This document shows positions 53,041 through 63,685 of a stretch of DNA of 64,000 nucleotides, piece by piece. The position numbers and the translations under genes were made by a program. The DNA is taken from assembly GCF_021155775.2 (NCBI RefSeq), contig NC_060234.1:33973026-34037025 (forward strand), given 5' to 3'. Source of the DNA: Neodiprion pinetum. Taxonomy: Eukaryota; Arthropoda; Insecta; Hymenoptera; Diprionidae. Numbering within the stretch: position 1 is the first letter of the stretch; each line of letters begins with the position of its first letter. The notes beneath the pieces were generated by a model that made no database searches, was not told the origin of the DNA, and was given only the letters and a program-made list of their open reading frames with translations.

Positions 53041-54689
53041 TCCGGCACCTTCCTCCCCCTGCGCGAGCCTTCGACGACGAGGAGGATCGTCTCGTTCGCC
53101 GCAGCGTCTCGTCCGCGCTAAGGGTGGGGGCATCGCTGGAGCGGCTAGTAGGGGAAACGGCGGAGAGGGAGGAAAGCACATTGGCGACCGTACGGAGAGC
53201 AGAAGAAGGGCGCAAGCGAGAGATCGAGGTGGTGGGGATACGCCGACGAACGACCGTGGGCGAGACAAGGACGGAGGGGGATGAGCTGCACTCACGGACA
53301 GGTTGAGAGAAATTCAACGAGCCAAGAGTCACTCTTCTTCGGGACGCGAGCCCGGTAACACGCGCGCTGGATAGTCAAGCGACGTAAATAGAGCAACAAA
53401 CTCTTTGCAATATTCGGACTGGCTTTAAAACTCTCATTGACATCACCGATCTTCGGTCAATTTCCTAAACAAATAAAAACATTTAAAATATGCTTAATAA
53501 TAAATGTATACTTACGCGTACACGTAAAACTTGTAATTGTGTAAATATGGTTTAGTGATCTCATATGTGTGCGCGTGTTTTTGTGTAAAATATTAAGGAC
53601 AAAATAAACTGATATGTATTCTTAGTTGGGTGTGTGATTTTCGTGTGCTTCGACTAATCTTACACTTCTTCTTAACTTAAATCCCTGTTTGGTAGCTGAA
53701 AATTTTCTTGCGTGTAAATATCATGTTGACAGTAGTATGATCTTAAATCATTGTAAACATACACGTCCGGGAGTGAACTGAATAACACGGTTTGACATTA
53801 TTCCCGCTCGTTGTTATCGTTCGTTTTTCGATACCGGAGATTTCTCCGCTCATGTCGGAAAAACGTAATCCGCAGCTAGTGTAACGATGAAGCGTGACTG
53901 TAAGATTTAGGTATTTTCGAGTGATTCGTCTTCTGTTCGGCACGAACTATGCACAGATGTTCGAAATTGCTTACCTTGTAATCCGGCAGAAACATCTATA
54001 TTAGGCAGTGTGAATAAACAATCATCGACAGTGTCAACGAGTTGTCTCTCGAAGGATTTTATATGGTCATTGGATTTCACCTTCCGAAAAGCTGCTGCGT
54101 TAACATGGATTATTCTAATAAAGGTACGTTTTATCCGGCGTAATGTTTTGCTATCTCTATATACCCTATTTACACGTAACGCATACTATGTATACCTATG
54201 CATACAGTCGTGACAGACGAGAATTTTGCTTTGGCAAATCACACGACGTTGAAGCTAGGCAGTCGGAATTAGCTGTCAAACGTTCTGACGTTCGTTCGAT
54301 TAAGATAGTGGGTCCAAAAATCAAAATTTCGTGAGATACGTACCTCGGACCCCGGATACTTTCATAGAATCTTACATGAGGACAAAGCTATACAAACTGC
54401 ATTTTTCTATTTACAAAAAGTTAGACACGGTTGGCCGCTAACTCCGGCTGCTGTAACTTCGGTTTCACCCGAATCATCAAACTTTGAGAAAATGTTGGAT
54501 GCGTAGATACACGCGCGTCATGGTTCCCCTAATTACCCTGAACAACGGTATGCGCATCTGCTACGATATCTGGCACAGATACGATAACGTTCGATATTTA
54601 AGATTAGGGATACAAGTCTGATCAAGGCCGATGATCTTATTGGTCAGCGTTTACAACTTGCGCGGCAAAGTGTACATAGATACTGTTTA

Positions 54690-54735
54690 CATACGTATAC
54701 ATACACATGTATATACGTATATATATATATATATG
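54690..54735. repeat. TA/ATAC-rich microsatellite
   Basis: ATACGTATACATACACATG followed by about nine TA units. Confidence 0.8.
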
Positions 54736-55582
54736 CACACGTATATTTCGTCGAACCTAATTATGTATCATAGGTATACAACTTTTTCCCACTTCCCGCG
54801 ACCGGCAGAATCTATACCGACGTGGATTTCACCTTAATGTGTAATTGATCGTTAATGTTTATGTCCGTGCGATGTTACGCACCTGCCTGTTTCTCCCCTG
54901 CCGGCCATGATCGATAACTCAATCACAACTCCTTGCTCTCCAATCCCCCCCACTCGCACCCTCCCGTCATCCCACTCCAACCTTGTCGCCCTCTTGAATT
55001 GTACAATTGAGGCGAGATGTCAACGCCGTCGAGTCCGTAGAATAATTATTGTTCGCGCAACGGCCGTAACCAACGGAAAATCCACGCGATCCCAATGTTA
55101 TCTGACGGTCAAAGAGCTAATCTCGTTTATGTGGTCCTTACGGTCTTCCCCCGAGCGCAAAGGCACACCTACAATTCCGATATACCCGAGTATAAGTGCC
55201 GGAGTGCGGTGCGCTTATCGCGAGTACCAATTCAATCGTGTCTTGTTTGTATATGCACTTGTACTTCTCGCGGCTCCGTTATTTTCAAATTGTATAATCG
55301 AAACTATCCCCTGTCGGTGTGTTTTTCACTCAAGAGGAGGACTTGTTTTCGTTTGAGATTCTCCGAGAGACATCGATTCCAGCCGAGCAGATCGCGTTGC
55401 TGCGTGTGTGTGTCGAAGAAACCAAAACACGAGAAGGTCTCGTGGAATGACGTGTCCGAGGAATCGTTAATCTCCTTCTAACGGTTATTGAAAAAGGAGC
55501 AAACAGTAGCCAGCGGCCACTCAGATAAGGACCTTTTGTGTCCCATGAATTTTATCTAAATAACTTCCAAATATTTTCGTCT

Positions 55583-55605
55583 CTGCTACTGCTGCTGCTG
55601 CTGCT
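55583..55605. repeat. (CTG)n repeat
   Basis: About seven CTG units with one CTA. Confidence 0.85.
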
Positions 55606-56915
55606 GTGCGAGCTTTATGGTCTTTCTTTTCCTTCGTGACAAAATCTCTCGACGACGAACCGTGTAACTCGTACGTTATTTGTGAAACTCAGTTTCGTTT
55701 CGCGTACGTCAGGATTATTCCGAAACAATCTCAACGCGTTACAGGTACATTGCACGCCCAACTCGTCATCCCGATTGCTCTCGTCGCAGAGAGCCAGTGA
55801 TTGTATCGTAAACTTTCCCTGTCCGTACGTTCCATGCAACAGCGTTTTTTCCCGGCAGTTAGGAATTCGTTACTTCAGAGTTACGCGCCGCTGTTCAGCC
55901 TTAGTGCCACGCATCGCGCATCGCCAGCATTATCTTTAATTCGCAATCGCATCTCGATATTACCTTTCCTCTCGCAGCCTCTAGGGTGTGGCTCGAACAC
56001 CAACCCCCTATACATATTATTTTCCATCTCGCAAACAACCCCGATATAGGTATGTACATGCCTACATATATGTATAGACGCATTAACGGTATTGCGTTAC
56101 CGTTCTATATTACATACCTAACTTCGTGTATGGTTGACTCAACGGGAGTCGTAACTGCAACGTACTTCGCCGACTATTGTACCCTTACAATCTCCGCGCC
56201 ATTCCAGAGACGCTGAAGGTACTCTGATAAATCCACCCCGCTGGTTATTTGCAATTACCTATTATATTCGGAAATATTTAAGCCGCGGGTGTACGTCTAA
56301 TTAGAAATCCAAGAACCGAATTAATAGAGGACACTGGGGTATGCGTTGCGTAGGCAAAGCACGGCATGTAACAGTGCACGAACATTACCCGGTTACCTAC
56401 TCTTCACCACCCAAATAGTTGTAAATCGTCGGTATATCATTGTCGAGCTTCGGAAAAAATTGGTTCTTGATTTTGCGGGATGCGTTTGTACCTAGCGGAG
56501 TGGAGGGACGGCATTATGCGGTTGTATCCGGTTGGGCCACGTAATCTGCGATATCTTGAGCGCGGCAACGGGCCGCGGGGGTTGTGGGGTCGGGTGTGAA
56601 GTTGGCTTCATAACCAGGTTGCACCACCCTCCGTCTATTTCTCTCCCCTACCTCGTTACTTTACGAACGACTCACACGCCAGCGACACCACCTGCACCCA
56701 CTGTCCTCCGCCGCCCCCCTCGGGGGCTGTGGATGTTATAGCTGCAGTCATGACATGGCTACGTATATGTATACCTAGGCATTATAGATCACTCCTAACA
56801 CCGGACGGCGTTGCCTGGTAACCATCCTTCAAACATCGTTTTACGCCAGTGTTTTATACAAACGGAAAAAGCCTGCATCCACATCTTTCGTGCGCACCCA
56901 TGTATATTTACCTAC

Positions 56916-56955
56916 ACATATATATAATATATATATATATATGTATGTATGTATG
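56916..56955. repeat. (TA)n(TATG)n microsatellite
   Basis: A TA run with one inserted A, ending in three GTAT units. Confidence 0.85.
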
Positions 56956-57639
56956 CATAATATACCTATACGTACCGCGATTATCATTGCGTGTTACGTT
57001 CATCCGTCATCGTTGTGCACTACGACCGTTGAACGGTGAGAGAATAAACTCGAGAAATACCTAGAACCATTGCGCGATGGATCATGGATGTGTAAAAGGG
57101 TTTTTCCTCAAAGCTCCGCTAGCTGCAAGCGATCCTCCGGTGTACGAATCATTCGCACTACTCTGTAATACGTGCATGCCGAATGTTTATATTTGTAGCA
57201 GCGTCGAAACAATGCGCGCCCAGCAGAAGACCGGAATTCCCCACAAGCACATGACCTTTGCTCTGCTGATCGACAGCTACGTACCTACATGTTTGCGCAA
57301 TAATTTCTTAATCTTGTATTAATTTGCTTAAGATTGCAACTCCTTATTTCCCTGCACGCATCGAATTCCAAACGAGCATGTTTCGGATGTTGACCTCTTC
57401 TGTCGAATAAGTATCTATTACGGCTTTGAGTGCAATTATAATATTCGTTATTTTTATATCGAAGGAAATATGTAATTACGATTATTAGCTTCTGTAAATA
57501 TGATTATTTGCTATAGGCAAATTTGTAATAACAAGTCAAAGGCGGGTGTAATCCAGCTAAAAATATCGAGATATTCGTGGAATTGAAATTCCATCCTTTT
57601 GATGCAAAGTTTCACAAGCAGTTTCGCGAGATCAGTCAT

Positions 57640-58120
57640 TCGCAATAGGTAAAGCGTACGGCAAAAACTTGGGATGTACCGCCGGACTGATTCGTCGTAA
57701 GGTGAAAAGCTTATCCTCGAGGCGGCTTCGCGGAGTCCCGTCAGGTCCTCCAGGGCCTAAGTATCAAATCCTCTTACGTAACCAGGGTGGGCGGCAGCCG
57801 GGAACCGGGGTTGCCAAGGCAGCAGCTCTCGCAACACGCAAAGCTCGACGTTGTCCGCCATCTTTGCTCTAGTGGCGCGTGGGAGTCGAGTCGACGGAGG
57901 TGAGCACTGGGAGTAGAGGGGGAGAGAAAAAGGAGATAAAAGCAACCGTCGAGAGATCGGGCCTCGACCAATGACGCGGAGGATGCGTAGAAGGGACACG
58001 CCCTCTATCACAAGCGCCGGCTACAGCGCAGCATCCGTAATTCGACTCCCGCTCCACCAAGCCAATCGATCTACCTACTCTCCAATCTAGACGACAGAGT
58101 TGAGCTCCGCGCATCCTCGT
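57640..58120. promoter_or_regulatory. GC-rich promoter-like block, candidate first exon of the downstream gene
   Basis: This block is richer in GC and CpG than the AT-rich DNA around it. It contains CCGCCATCTTTG at 57856-57867, which resembles the YY1/Pho-type element often found just downstream of transcription starts. On the + strand a good donor (ACGGAG|GTGAGC) lies at 57899/57900, so a short untranslated exon ending there could splice to the exon at 61816. On the - strand the same place could instead be a first coding exon (see the separate entry). The block has no TATA box that I can place at the right distance. Direction and use are inference; transcript data would settle it. Confidence 0.3.
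57778..57861 (-). other. Candidate antisense first coding exon (ambiguous)
   Basis: Read on the - strand there is an ATG in excellent context (AAAGATGGCGG) at 57861. It is followed by 28 open codons (MADNVELCVLRELLPWQPRF...) ending exactly at a consensus donor (TAC|GTAAGAGG) at 57778. That combination is what a first coding exon looks like. I do not recognise the peptide and found no convincing partner exon at lower coordinates. The ATG lies inside the CCGCCAT element, which by itself produces a Kozak-like ATG on the opposite strand, so chance is a fair explanation. Confidence 0.15.
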
Positions 58121-58764
58121 CGCCGCCACTGCGTGTCTCGATAACAAAACACCATTTTTCGATCCGAACGGTTATTTTTGTAAATAGCGATGTGTTGTTG
58201 TAGGTGCTACGTGTAGGTAGAGTACGAACGTTATAGATAGTATACCATATATATTTATACACGCAACGTGGGGGTAAATCTCGTTATATCTACACTCGTC
58301 GTATAACTTTCACGGAATTCCATCGACGTGGAAATTTACATTTAAACGCTTCAAAGCGATTCGATTTCCCGCTCTCAACTATCCGCTTCCCTCCAAGCTC
58401 TCTTCCGGATCGACGAACTCGATCTCTGCATTCTTTTCTCTTACACTGTTTGCGGGTTGGACGGGCAATGAAACAAATCTCTCGACCTGCATGTTCATCT
58501 GTAACGTATACTTGCTTAATCAGAACAATTACACGCGATTGCACGAAATCGAATATATACAGATATAACGTTTCGACGGTTAAAAATCATTCGAAAAATA
58601 ACAATTAGCAATGCCTCGGTATTATACTAGGCTCGTTTTATACGCTACGTCGTTTCGTATATATCATCGATCGCCGCGTATCAAAAACTCAAAAGTGTAA
58701 CTTATAGCACTAGCGATTATACGTATAGGTAAATAGAAAAAGTGAAAGTCAGTGCGAACTTTAA

Positions 58765-59104
58765 ATTCATCCTCTCTAACTCTCTCTCTCTCTCACTTTT
58801 GTATTTTTGTACTTTTCTATTAGTTATTTTTTATTATCTTGTTTTAATTTTGAAAATTTTACAATAGTTAACTACTCTTTATTTTTACTGATTAATTGTA
58901 CCTATTTTACTCCTGTTTTTATTTATTTTTATTGATGTATCCTTATTTTTGGTACTTCTGTTTTTTTTCTGTTCTTATTGTTTTGATTATCTCCTTTTGA
59001 TTATCTTCCTTACGCGTACTTGCCGCATAGTCCTTAGGGGATCGTAAGGTCCCAGGACTTGTAATAAACCCGTTTCTCACTTTCTGTCTCTCTCTCTCTC
59101 TCTT
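58765..59104 (+). mobile_element. Probable LINE 3' end (tail fragment)
   Basis: A very T-rich, stop-rich block (TTATTTTT, TTTTATTTATTTTTATTG) is followed by a GC-balanced end, TTAGGGGATCGTAAGGTCCC, then AGGACTTGTAATAAACCCG and a CT microsatellite. This layout, a T-rich 3' UTR with a short structured end and AATAAA just before a simple repeat, resembles the 3' tail of the LINE at 27.2-27.6 kb in style but not in sequence. No coding part is left. It could also be the 3' end of an unannotated + strand transcript, since it contains AATAAA. Confidence 0.4.
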
Positions 59105-59650
59105 TGGCGCGCGACCGCGCTCGTGTGATGGACCGCGAAAATATGCCCTCGAGATTACAGTGTTTACATTCGACGACCTTGCGTACGTGAATATATAATA
59201 TAGAGTCCTGCGACCGCCCGTACGCGATCATATTACGATAATACCGTTTTGCGGTTAAAAATCTGAAACTTGATCGGGCCAACGCATCGTACTTATAATT
59301 AATAGGTTACAACCAGTTTTTCGCGCTCAATGCGCACGCGTGACGCCCCAGCGTGTATAAATCCAAGGGGTTCCCGGTACTCCGGGAGGTTATAATAGAA
59401 ACGGGCGTTTCGAACGTCCCTGAATTAGTACGCTTAGGCGACTGCGTCGCACCTGCGGGAGCACTTTGGGGGTCAAGAGGTGCAGGTACCGGGATCGAGT
59501 TTTCGCGCCGATGAAAACTACCGCTAGTGCAGTATTATAGGCGTGTAATAAGCGTACGTGTGCAGGCCGCAGGTACAAGAGGCGTAGTCATCGTAGCTGG
59601 CGCATGGACGAGTCATTGTGTCGACAGAACCTGTTCGCCGTCATGTCAGG

Positions 59651-59690
59651 CATCCATCCATCCATCCATCCATCCATCCATCCATCCATT
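59651..59690. repeat. (CATC)10 tetranucleotide repeat
   Basis: Ten perfect CATC units, uninterrupted over 40 bp; likely polymorphic in length. Confidence 0.95.
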
Positions 59691-59993
59691 ACGGACACAT
59701 GTGTTACGTGAATGGATGGACCTTTTCGGGTTTACGTAAGACTGGCGACCGCGGGTCGAACGAGCAGCTATAAGCTCGAGTTCTTACCCAGAAAAAAACA
59801 GACGCAGACAATCGAATTCTTTAGAGTTCAGGAGTTCTATGGAAGAGATCCACAAAGTATCTATACATATTAATGCCTCTTGGAAACTGAAAGACGTCGT
59901 CGTGACATGCTGCTGCTTTATGCTCTTCACCTACTGAAAGCTGAATATTTTCATCTTAGCGTTATACACCTTATATGTATACTGCGCCTGAAA

Positions 59994-60012
59994 GGGGGGG
60001 AGGGGGGGGGGG
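59994..60012. repeat. G-rich tract (G7 A G11)
   Basis: Two G runs split by one A. A quadruplex is possible but not shown. Confidence 0.85.
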
Positions 60013-60374
60013 ATAGATGCGTATAGGTGTTGAGATGCCGGAGTGTTTATCGATTTCTCTCAGCTTTTATGAATTATCGCCGATGCTCGAGCATCGACAT
60101 GTTCCTTCGTCGTTCCTTACCACGCTGATTCTACCGCGAGTTTATATTACCGCGGTTACATATTTGATTTAGGCCGTATGCTTAGACATGATGCGGATCG
60201 AGGCAGATAGATTCTAGTTTGATGTCTGTGAGAGTAAGAAAAAGTATAAGGAGAGCGAAGAATTTAGTAAAAGGCAAACAATCGTCGGTTCGACAACGCG
60301 AGACGCGTTCCGAGTGACCGTGATTCACTTGTTATTTGAGAGCGCCGAATGTCCTTCTTAACTTGCATTATGTC

Positions 60375-60400
60375 GATACGTGTACAATTGTACACGTATC
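60375..60400. repeat. Perfect 26-bp palindrome
   Basis: The sequence reads GATACGTGTACAA followed immediately by its exact reverse complement, with no spacer. Just outside, TGCATT on the left and AATGCA on the right extend the symmetry after a short mismatch. It sits about 1.4 kb upstream of the first recognised exon. It contains two ACGTGT/ACACGT half-sites of the kind bound by bHLH or bHLH-PAS factors; that reading is inference. Confidence 0.8.
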
Positions 60401-60713
60401 ATGAATGCATGTGTGCGGTATACTTATGTCTACACATCTCGGGATCGCGTAGCATACGGGGATAGCCAGCAATCTGAGTTACAGAGAAGAAGAGAAAAGT
60501 AATAACAACTCGAGAGATGTTTTGTCTGCGGCTCCTCGAACGTCGCCTCTTCTATCGTACCGTACACGCTTCGTCGATCTCTGCGCGAATCTTACACCTA
60601 CGCGTATTTCTGCAGACCTTATATATCCTTATCATGCGAGCGGTCGCGTTCGGTCCTTAAAATTACCTGATGAAGAAATGTTATTGATCATTTTTATTGT
60701 TTTGTTTTATTTA

Positions 60714-60728
60714 TTTTTTTTTTTTTTT
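60714..60728. repeat. T15 homopolymer
   Basis: A run of about 15 T residues. Confidence 0.8.
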
Positions 60729-61155
60729 ATCTTCATCAAATACCGTAGAATCATTCCACATTAAATGACAAGGCCAGTAATATCCAGCGGTGTCACCTTA
60801 TAATTAGAGGCGTGAAATGGTCGCACTGTGTATAACAAACGTTACGAAAAAATTTAGGTTGACTCGTGGTGATCGGGGTGGGGGAAACCTTGTAACAGAT
60901 ACGAGTCTGCGCTATAGAGTTTGTTGCAGCCGATGATCGGCTGCGGCTTCGAGGAAACGGTGACGAACGACTCTGAGAAATCTCCCAACAGCTGATCACC
61001 GATTTCTCATCATTCGTGTGATAAACGTGATTAATTTTCTCGCATGCAGCCTGCTGCTGCTGCTCAGAAAAAATTATAAACGGCGATCCAGCCTGCAATT
61101 ATTTCTCAACCCGTTTACTCCACATTATATTATATTCTTGTTAGTTACATGTATG

Positions 61156-61170
61156 TACCTACCTACCTAC
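61156..61170. repeat. (ACCT)n short tandem repeat
   Basis: Three to four ACCT units. A duplicated TATAAGG follows shortly after. Confidence 0.7.
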
Positions 61171-61819
61171 GCGTATAAGGTATAAGGTGAATCGAACCGT
61201 TTGTTCCGTTATGCGGATTACAAATTACGCGTGATCTTGCAGCAGACACTATTTTATTGTGTAACATGCATACGTACATCTTACGTGTCTTATATACACT
61301 GTGTGCGGTCAGAGATTCTTGACTCGCTGCTGTCCTGGATTCTCCATCTCCGGCTAGGCTGTACCAACTTCCTGAACACGTCAGATATATTCATTCTTTC
61401 CATCCATCATCGTCGTTGCCGTGGTATTCTCTGACGTGAGGAGGCAGTGAACTTCCTCACTTCCTTCGCGTATGTAGAAAAAGTTGCGTTTGTAATGTGT
61501 TTAATGCAACGAAATCAAATTTCCAGTAAAAGGAAACGTAATAATCACGCGGACGGGAGATGGTGACGTGGTTTAGACAGTTACAAGTTCCGTCTCGAAT
61601 ATTATTTACCACTTAATTGTATACCGCGTTTCAGTCATTATCTTATTACGTCATTAATTTACGCACAAAACAAAAAACGAAGAGGCAATAGCACGAACCT
61701 AGCGGGGGGAAAATCGATACTGGCAACAGTATTCTTTGGTTTTACTCAATCGTCGGCAATTTTAATATTATAACTATCCTAGTCTAATTTTTTTTTTCTC
61801 AACTTTGTGTCACAGATTT

Positions 61820-61925
61820 ATGACAGGCAGATTCCAAGGGTCTGCAGAAGAGCTGCTCTCTCGCTCTAGACACATGGCATGTCTCGCAGATGTTATTCCT
61901 CTTTCGCCAATCGTCCCTTTTTTGG
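61820..61925 (+). CDS. peb: RREB1/Hindsight-family zinc-finger protein, first recognised coding exon (5' partial uncertain)
   Basis: The exon runs from 61816, after a pyrimidine-rich tract ending CACAG, to 61925, followed by the donor GTAAGAC. The first ATG is at 61820, only four bases into the exon. From it 35 codons are open (MTGRFQGSAEELL... to ...IVPFL) and one base (G) is left over. That G joins TT of the next exon to make a Val codon, so the phases fit exactly. The segment has no recognisable domain. In this family the residues before the first finger are poorly conserved and probably disordered. The start is uncertain: the base at -3 is T, which is weak context, and a second in-frame ATG lies at 61874. 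Because the exon starts at an acceptor, at least one more exon must lie upstream, either untranslated or coding. The assignment to the gene rests on the phase match and on the zinc fingers two exons later; nothing in this exon alone identifies it. Confidence 0.6.
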
Positions 61926-62988
61926 GTAAGACTCATTCCAATGATTAATATACATATCAATTTCTCGCCACATTTCGCGCCAAAATTTCAGGGTATTGTA
62001 CGTTTGTGTTTATTATTCCTATCGGAATTATAATCGTGAATTGAAAATAACGAATCATTTCACCGGTGATATCACTTACAAGCTTTGTCGTCAAAGTTTG
62101 TAGTTCGGGAAAAGCGGTGACCGCATTGCCAGAACTGGGGAGTTCGATTTACGAGCGAACAAGAATTCCGCATACTAAAGCTTTGGGACAAAGACAGCAA
62201 GCCTTCTTGTGGATTACAAGCGTACTTGCTAAGGAAGAGTTGCGGTGAAGGAAGGTAGCTGATGTGACCGCAATATCCATCCTTCCTCGTTTAATACTCC
62301 CCTCCTCCGTTGCAATGATTAATTGATAATCATAATAAATGCTGATAACATTTATCAATTGGACTGTTATAATTCAGAACTATAGTGCTATTTCAATGCG
62401 AAAGTAACTTGGGAGACATTGTTAGTGGGACTATTGATCATCCTAATTTGTGATCTGTTATCCATATATCTGCAGAATTAGAGTACCAAGCATGCACTTG
62501 TTAATTAATCTGACGGTCGCAAAAACTAGACTCGTATAATGCCGAGGTTACGGTGCTTCTGTGGCTTTTAGGGTCACCAAGGATCTTCTGTCAGAATTGC
62601 AATTTCGTTTAAGGCAGGGCAGAGATTGTGTACGATTATAATAATTAGGTCGAATTCAGCATGCTTGTGCGCTTACAGATTACATTTGATTACCAGCAGC
62701 GTTCTTTTAGAGCAAAGCTGCATATCAATTCATTCGCGAAATTGTCGATAATCTTTTTTATTTTTGAAGCAAGTTTTTTTTTTCTCTTTAATATCATGCA
62801 CCCAGCCGAGACTGATAAAGTATTTTCTAGATTAAGAACAACTGATCCGAACCCGTCGCGCAGGCGAGTTATCCCAACCTTAATCTCTCCCAGTCTCTGA
62901 CGCATCCATCCGAGGCAAAATAATAAGCGTATAAACGCGATACGCAAAAAACAAAAATAAATTTCGTATCTTCGCTTTGTGATTACAG
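61926..62988 (+). other. Intron between the first two recognised exons of the RREB1/peb-like gene
   Basis: This 1063-bp intron begins GTAAGAC and ends in TTGTGATTACAG. It contains a 60-codon open frame at 62066-62248 with a balanced amino-acid composition. A possible donor follows at its end, but the phase would not fit the exon at 62989, so I do not treat it as an exon. The rest is AT-rich and shows nothing recognisable. Confidence 0.6.
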
Positions 62989-63059
62989 TTACCGTAGACA
63001 ACGGACTGGAGCAACGTCAGAACATCAAGACGCAAATTGATACAGATACGTTAGCGCCG
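62989..63059 (+). CDS. peb: RREB1/Hindsight-family zinc-finger protein, second recognised exon
   Basis: This is a 71-bp exon between the acceptor GATTACAG and the donor GTAAGT. The first two bases (TT) complete a Val codon begun in the previous exon. The remaining 23 codons are open and end exactly on a codon boundary, matching the phase-0 start of the next exon. The encoded stretch (TVDNGLEQRQNIKTQID...) is polar and has no domain. It is probably a spacer before the zinc fingers. Support comes from three independent facts: consensus splice sites on both sides, correct phase on both sides, and position just upstream of an exon with recognisable fingers. A short exon like this cannot be identified by itself. 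Confidence 0.75.
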
Positions 63060-63685
63060 GTAAGTTCATTTTCTTCGCGCTGAAATTTATCCGTCAGTGG
63101 CTTTTATCCCATTATTATAATGATCATGAAATTGCAAATCATAAACATGACAAGATCATTGGCGTGAAAATTTCTAAAATTTACGTTGCATCGCATTGTA
63201 CAGCGAGGCAAAAACTTGTCGCGTGTGGTGCCATCTTTTCTCATAAATTTTGATGCTGCCTGCGCAACATTGTTTGTTTCTTTTTTCTTTAAAATTTTGA
63301 AGTGAGCTTACGCGCAGTGAGCCACGATTCTTTTTATTTCTATTCAAAATCTGTAGATGTCACCATTTGATCGGAGTACAATTTTAATTGAAAATATGAA
63401 ATTTCTACGGAAATATGAAAAATTGATAGCACGAAGGTGCACGATCGACCTCATTATTGCACGTCTAATTTTCCATATTGATCACGAGTAATGTGTTTAT
63501 CTGGTGCTTGTTCCTCCGCGGGCTGAAAATATTGACAAAACTCTCTTTTGTTCGTATAAGGTTTGTTGCCGCTTATCCCTCTCGAGAATGCAGCCTGTTC
63601 TGAAAAACAATTATACAGCGGCTGTATACCCGCAGACATTCATTTGTACCTATGCTGACCACGTTCCTTCTTCTTCTCTTTCAAG
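63060..63685 (+). other. Intron before the zinc-finger exon of the RREB1/peb-like gene
   Basis: This 626-bp intron starts GTAAGTTC and ends with a strong pyrimidine tract, CCTTCTTCTTCTCTTTCAAG. It is AT-rich and phase 0. Two short open frames (61 codons on -, 75 codons on + running into the next exon in a different frame) overlap it and are ignored as shadows. I see no repeat or RNA gene in it. Confidence 0.7.

Larger units (their letters stand above)
48518..57639. other. Long non-coding stretch upstream of the promoter-like block
   Basis: A GC-rich purine/pyrimidine-skewed block at 52.8-53.35 kb is a second possible CpG-rich regulatory or promoter region. It gives overlapping open frames on both strands that I do not believe. 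Around 54.42-54.54 kb the wording (CTAACTCCGGCTGCTG, CCCGAATCATCAAACTTTGA) resembles a dispersed repeat, unclassified. No RNA gene was found. Confidence 0.5.
59105..61815. other. Non-coding DNA upstream of the first recognised exon
   Basis: Besides the microsatellites and the palindrome listed separately, it holds no frame above 101 codons. It is either an intron of the RREB1-like gene, if the first exon lies at or beyond 57.9 kb, or proximal promoter. The pyrimidine tract ending CACAG at 61815 is the acceptor of the first recognised exon. Confidence 0.5.

Noticed and set aside
62066..62248. 60-codon frame in the first intron of the RREB1-like gene
   Set aside because: If spliced at its possible donor (GCG|GTGAAG), its phase does not fit the exon at 62989.
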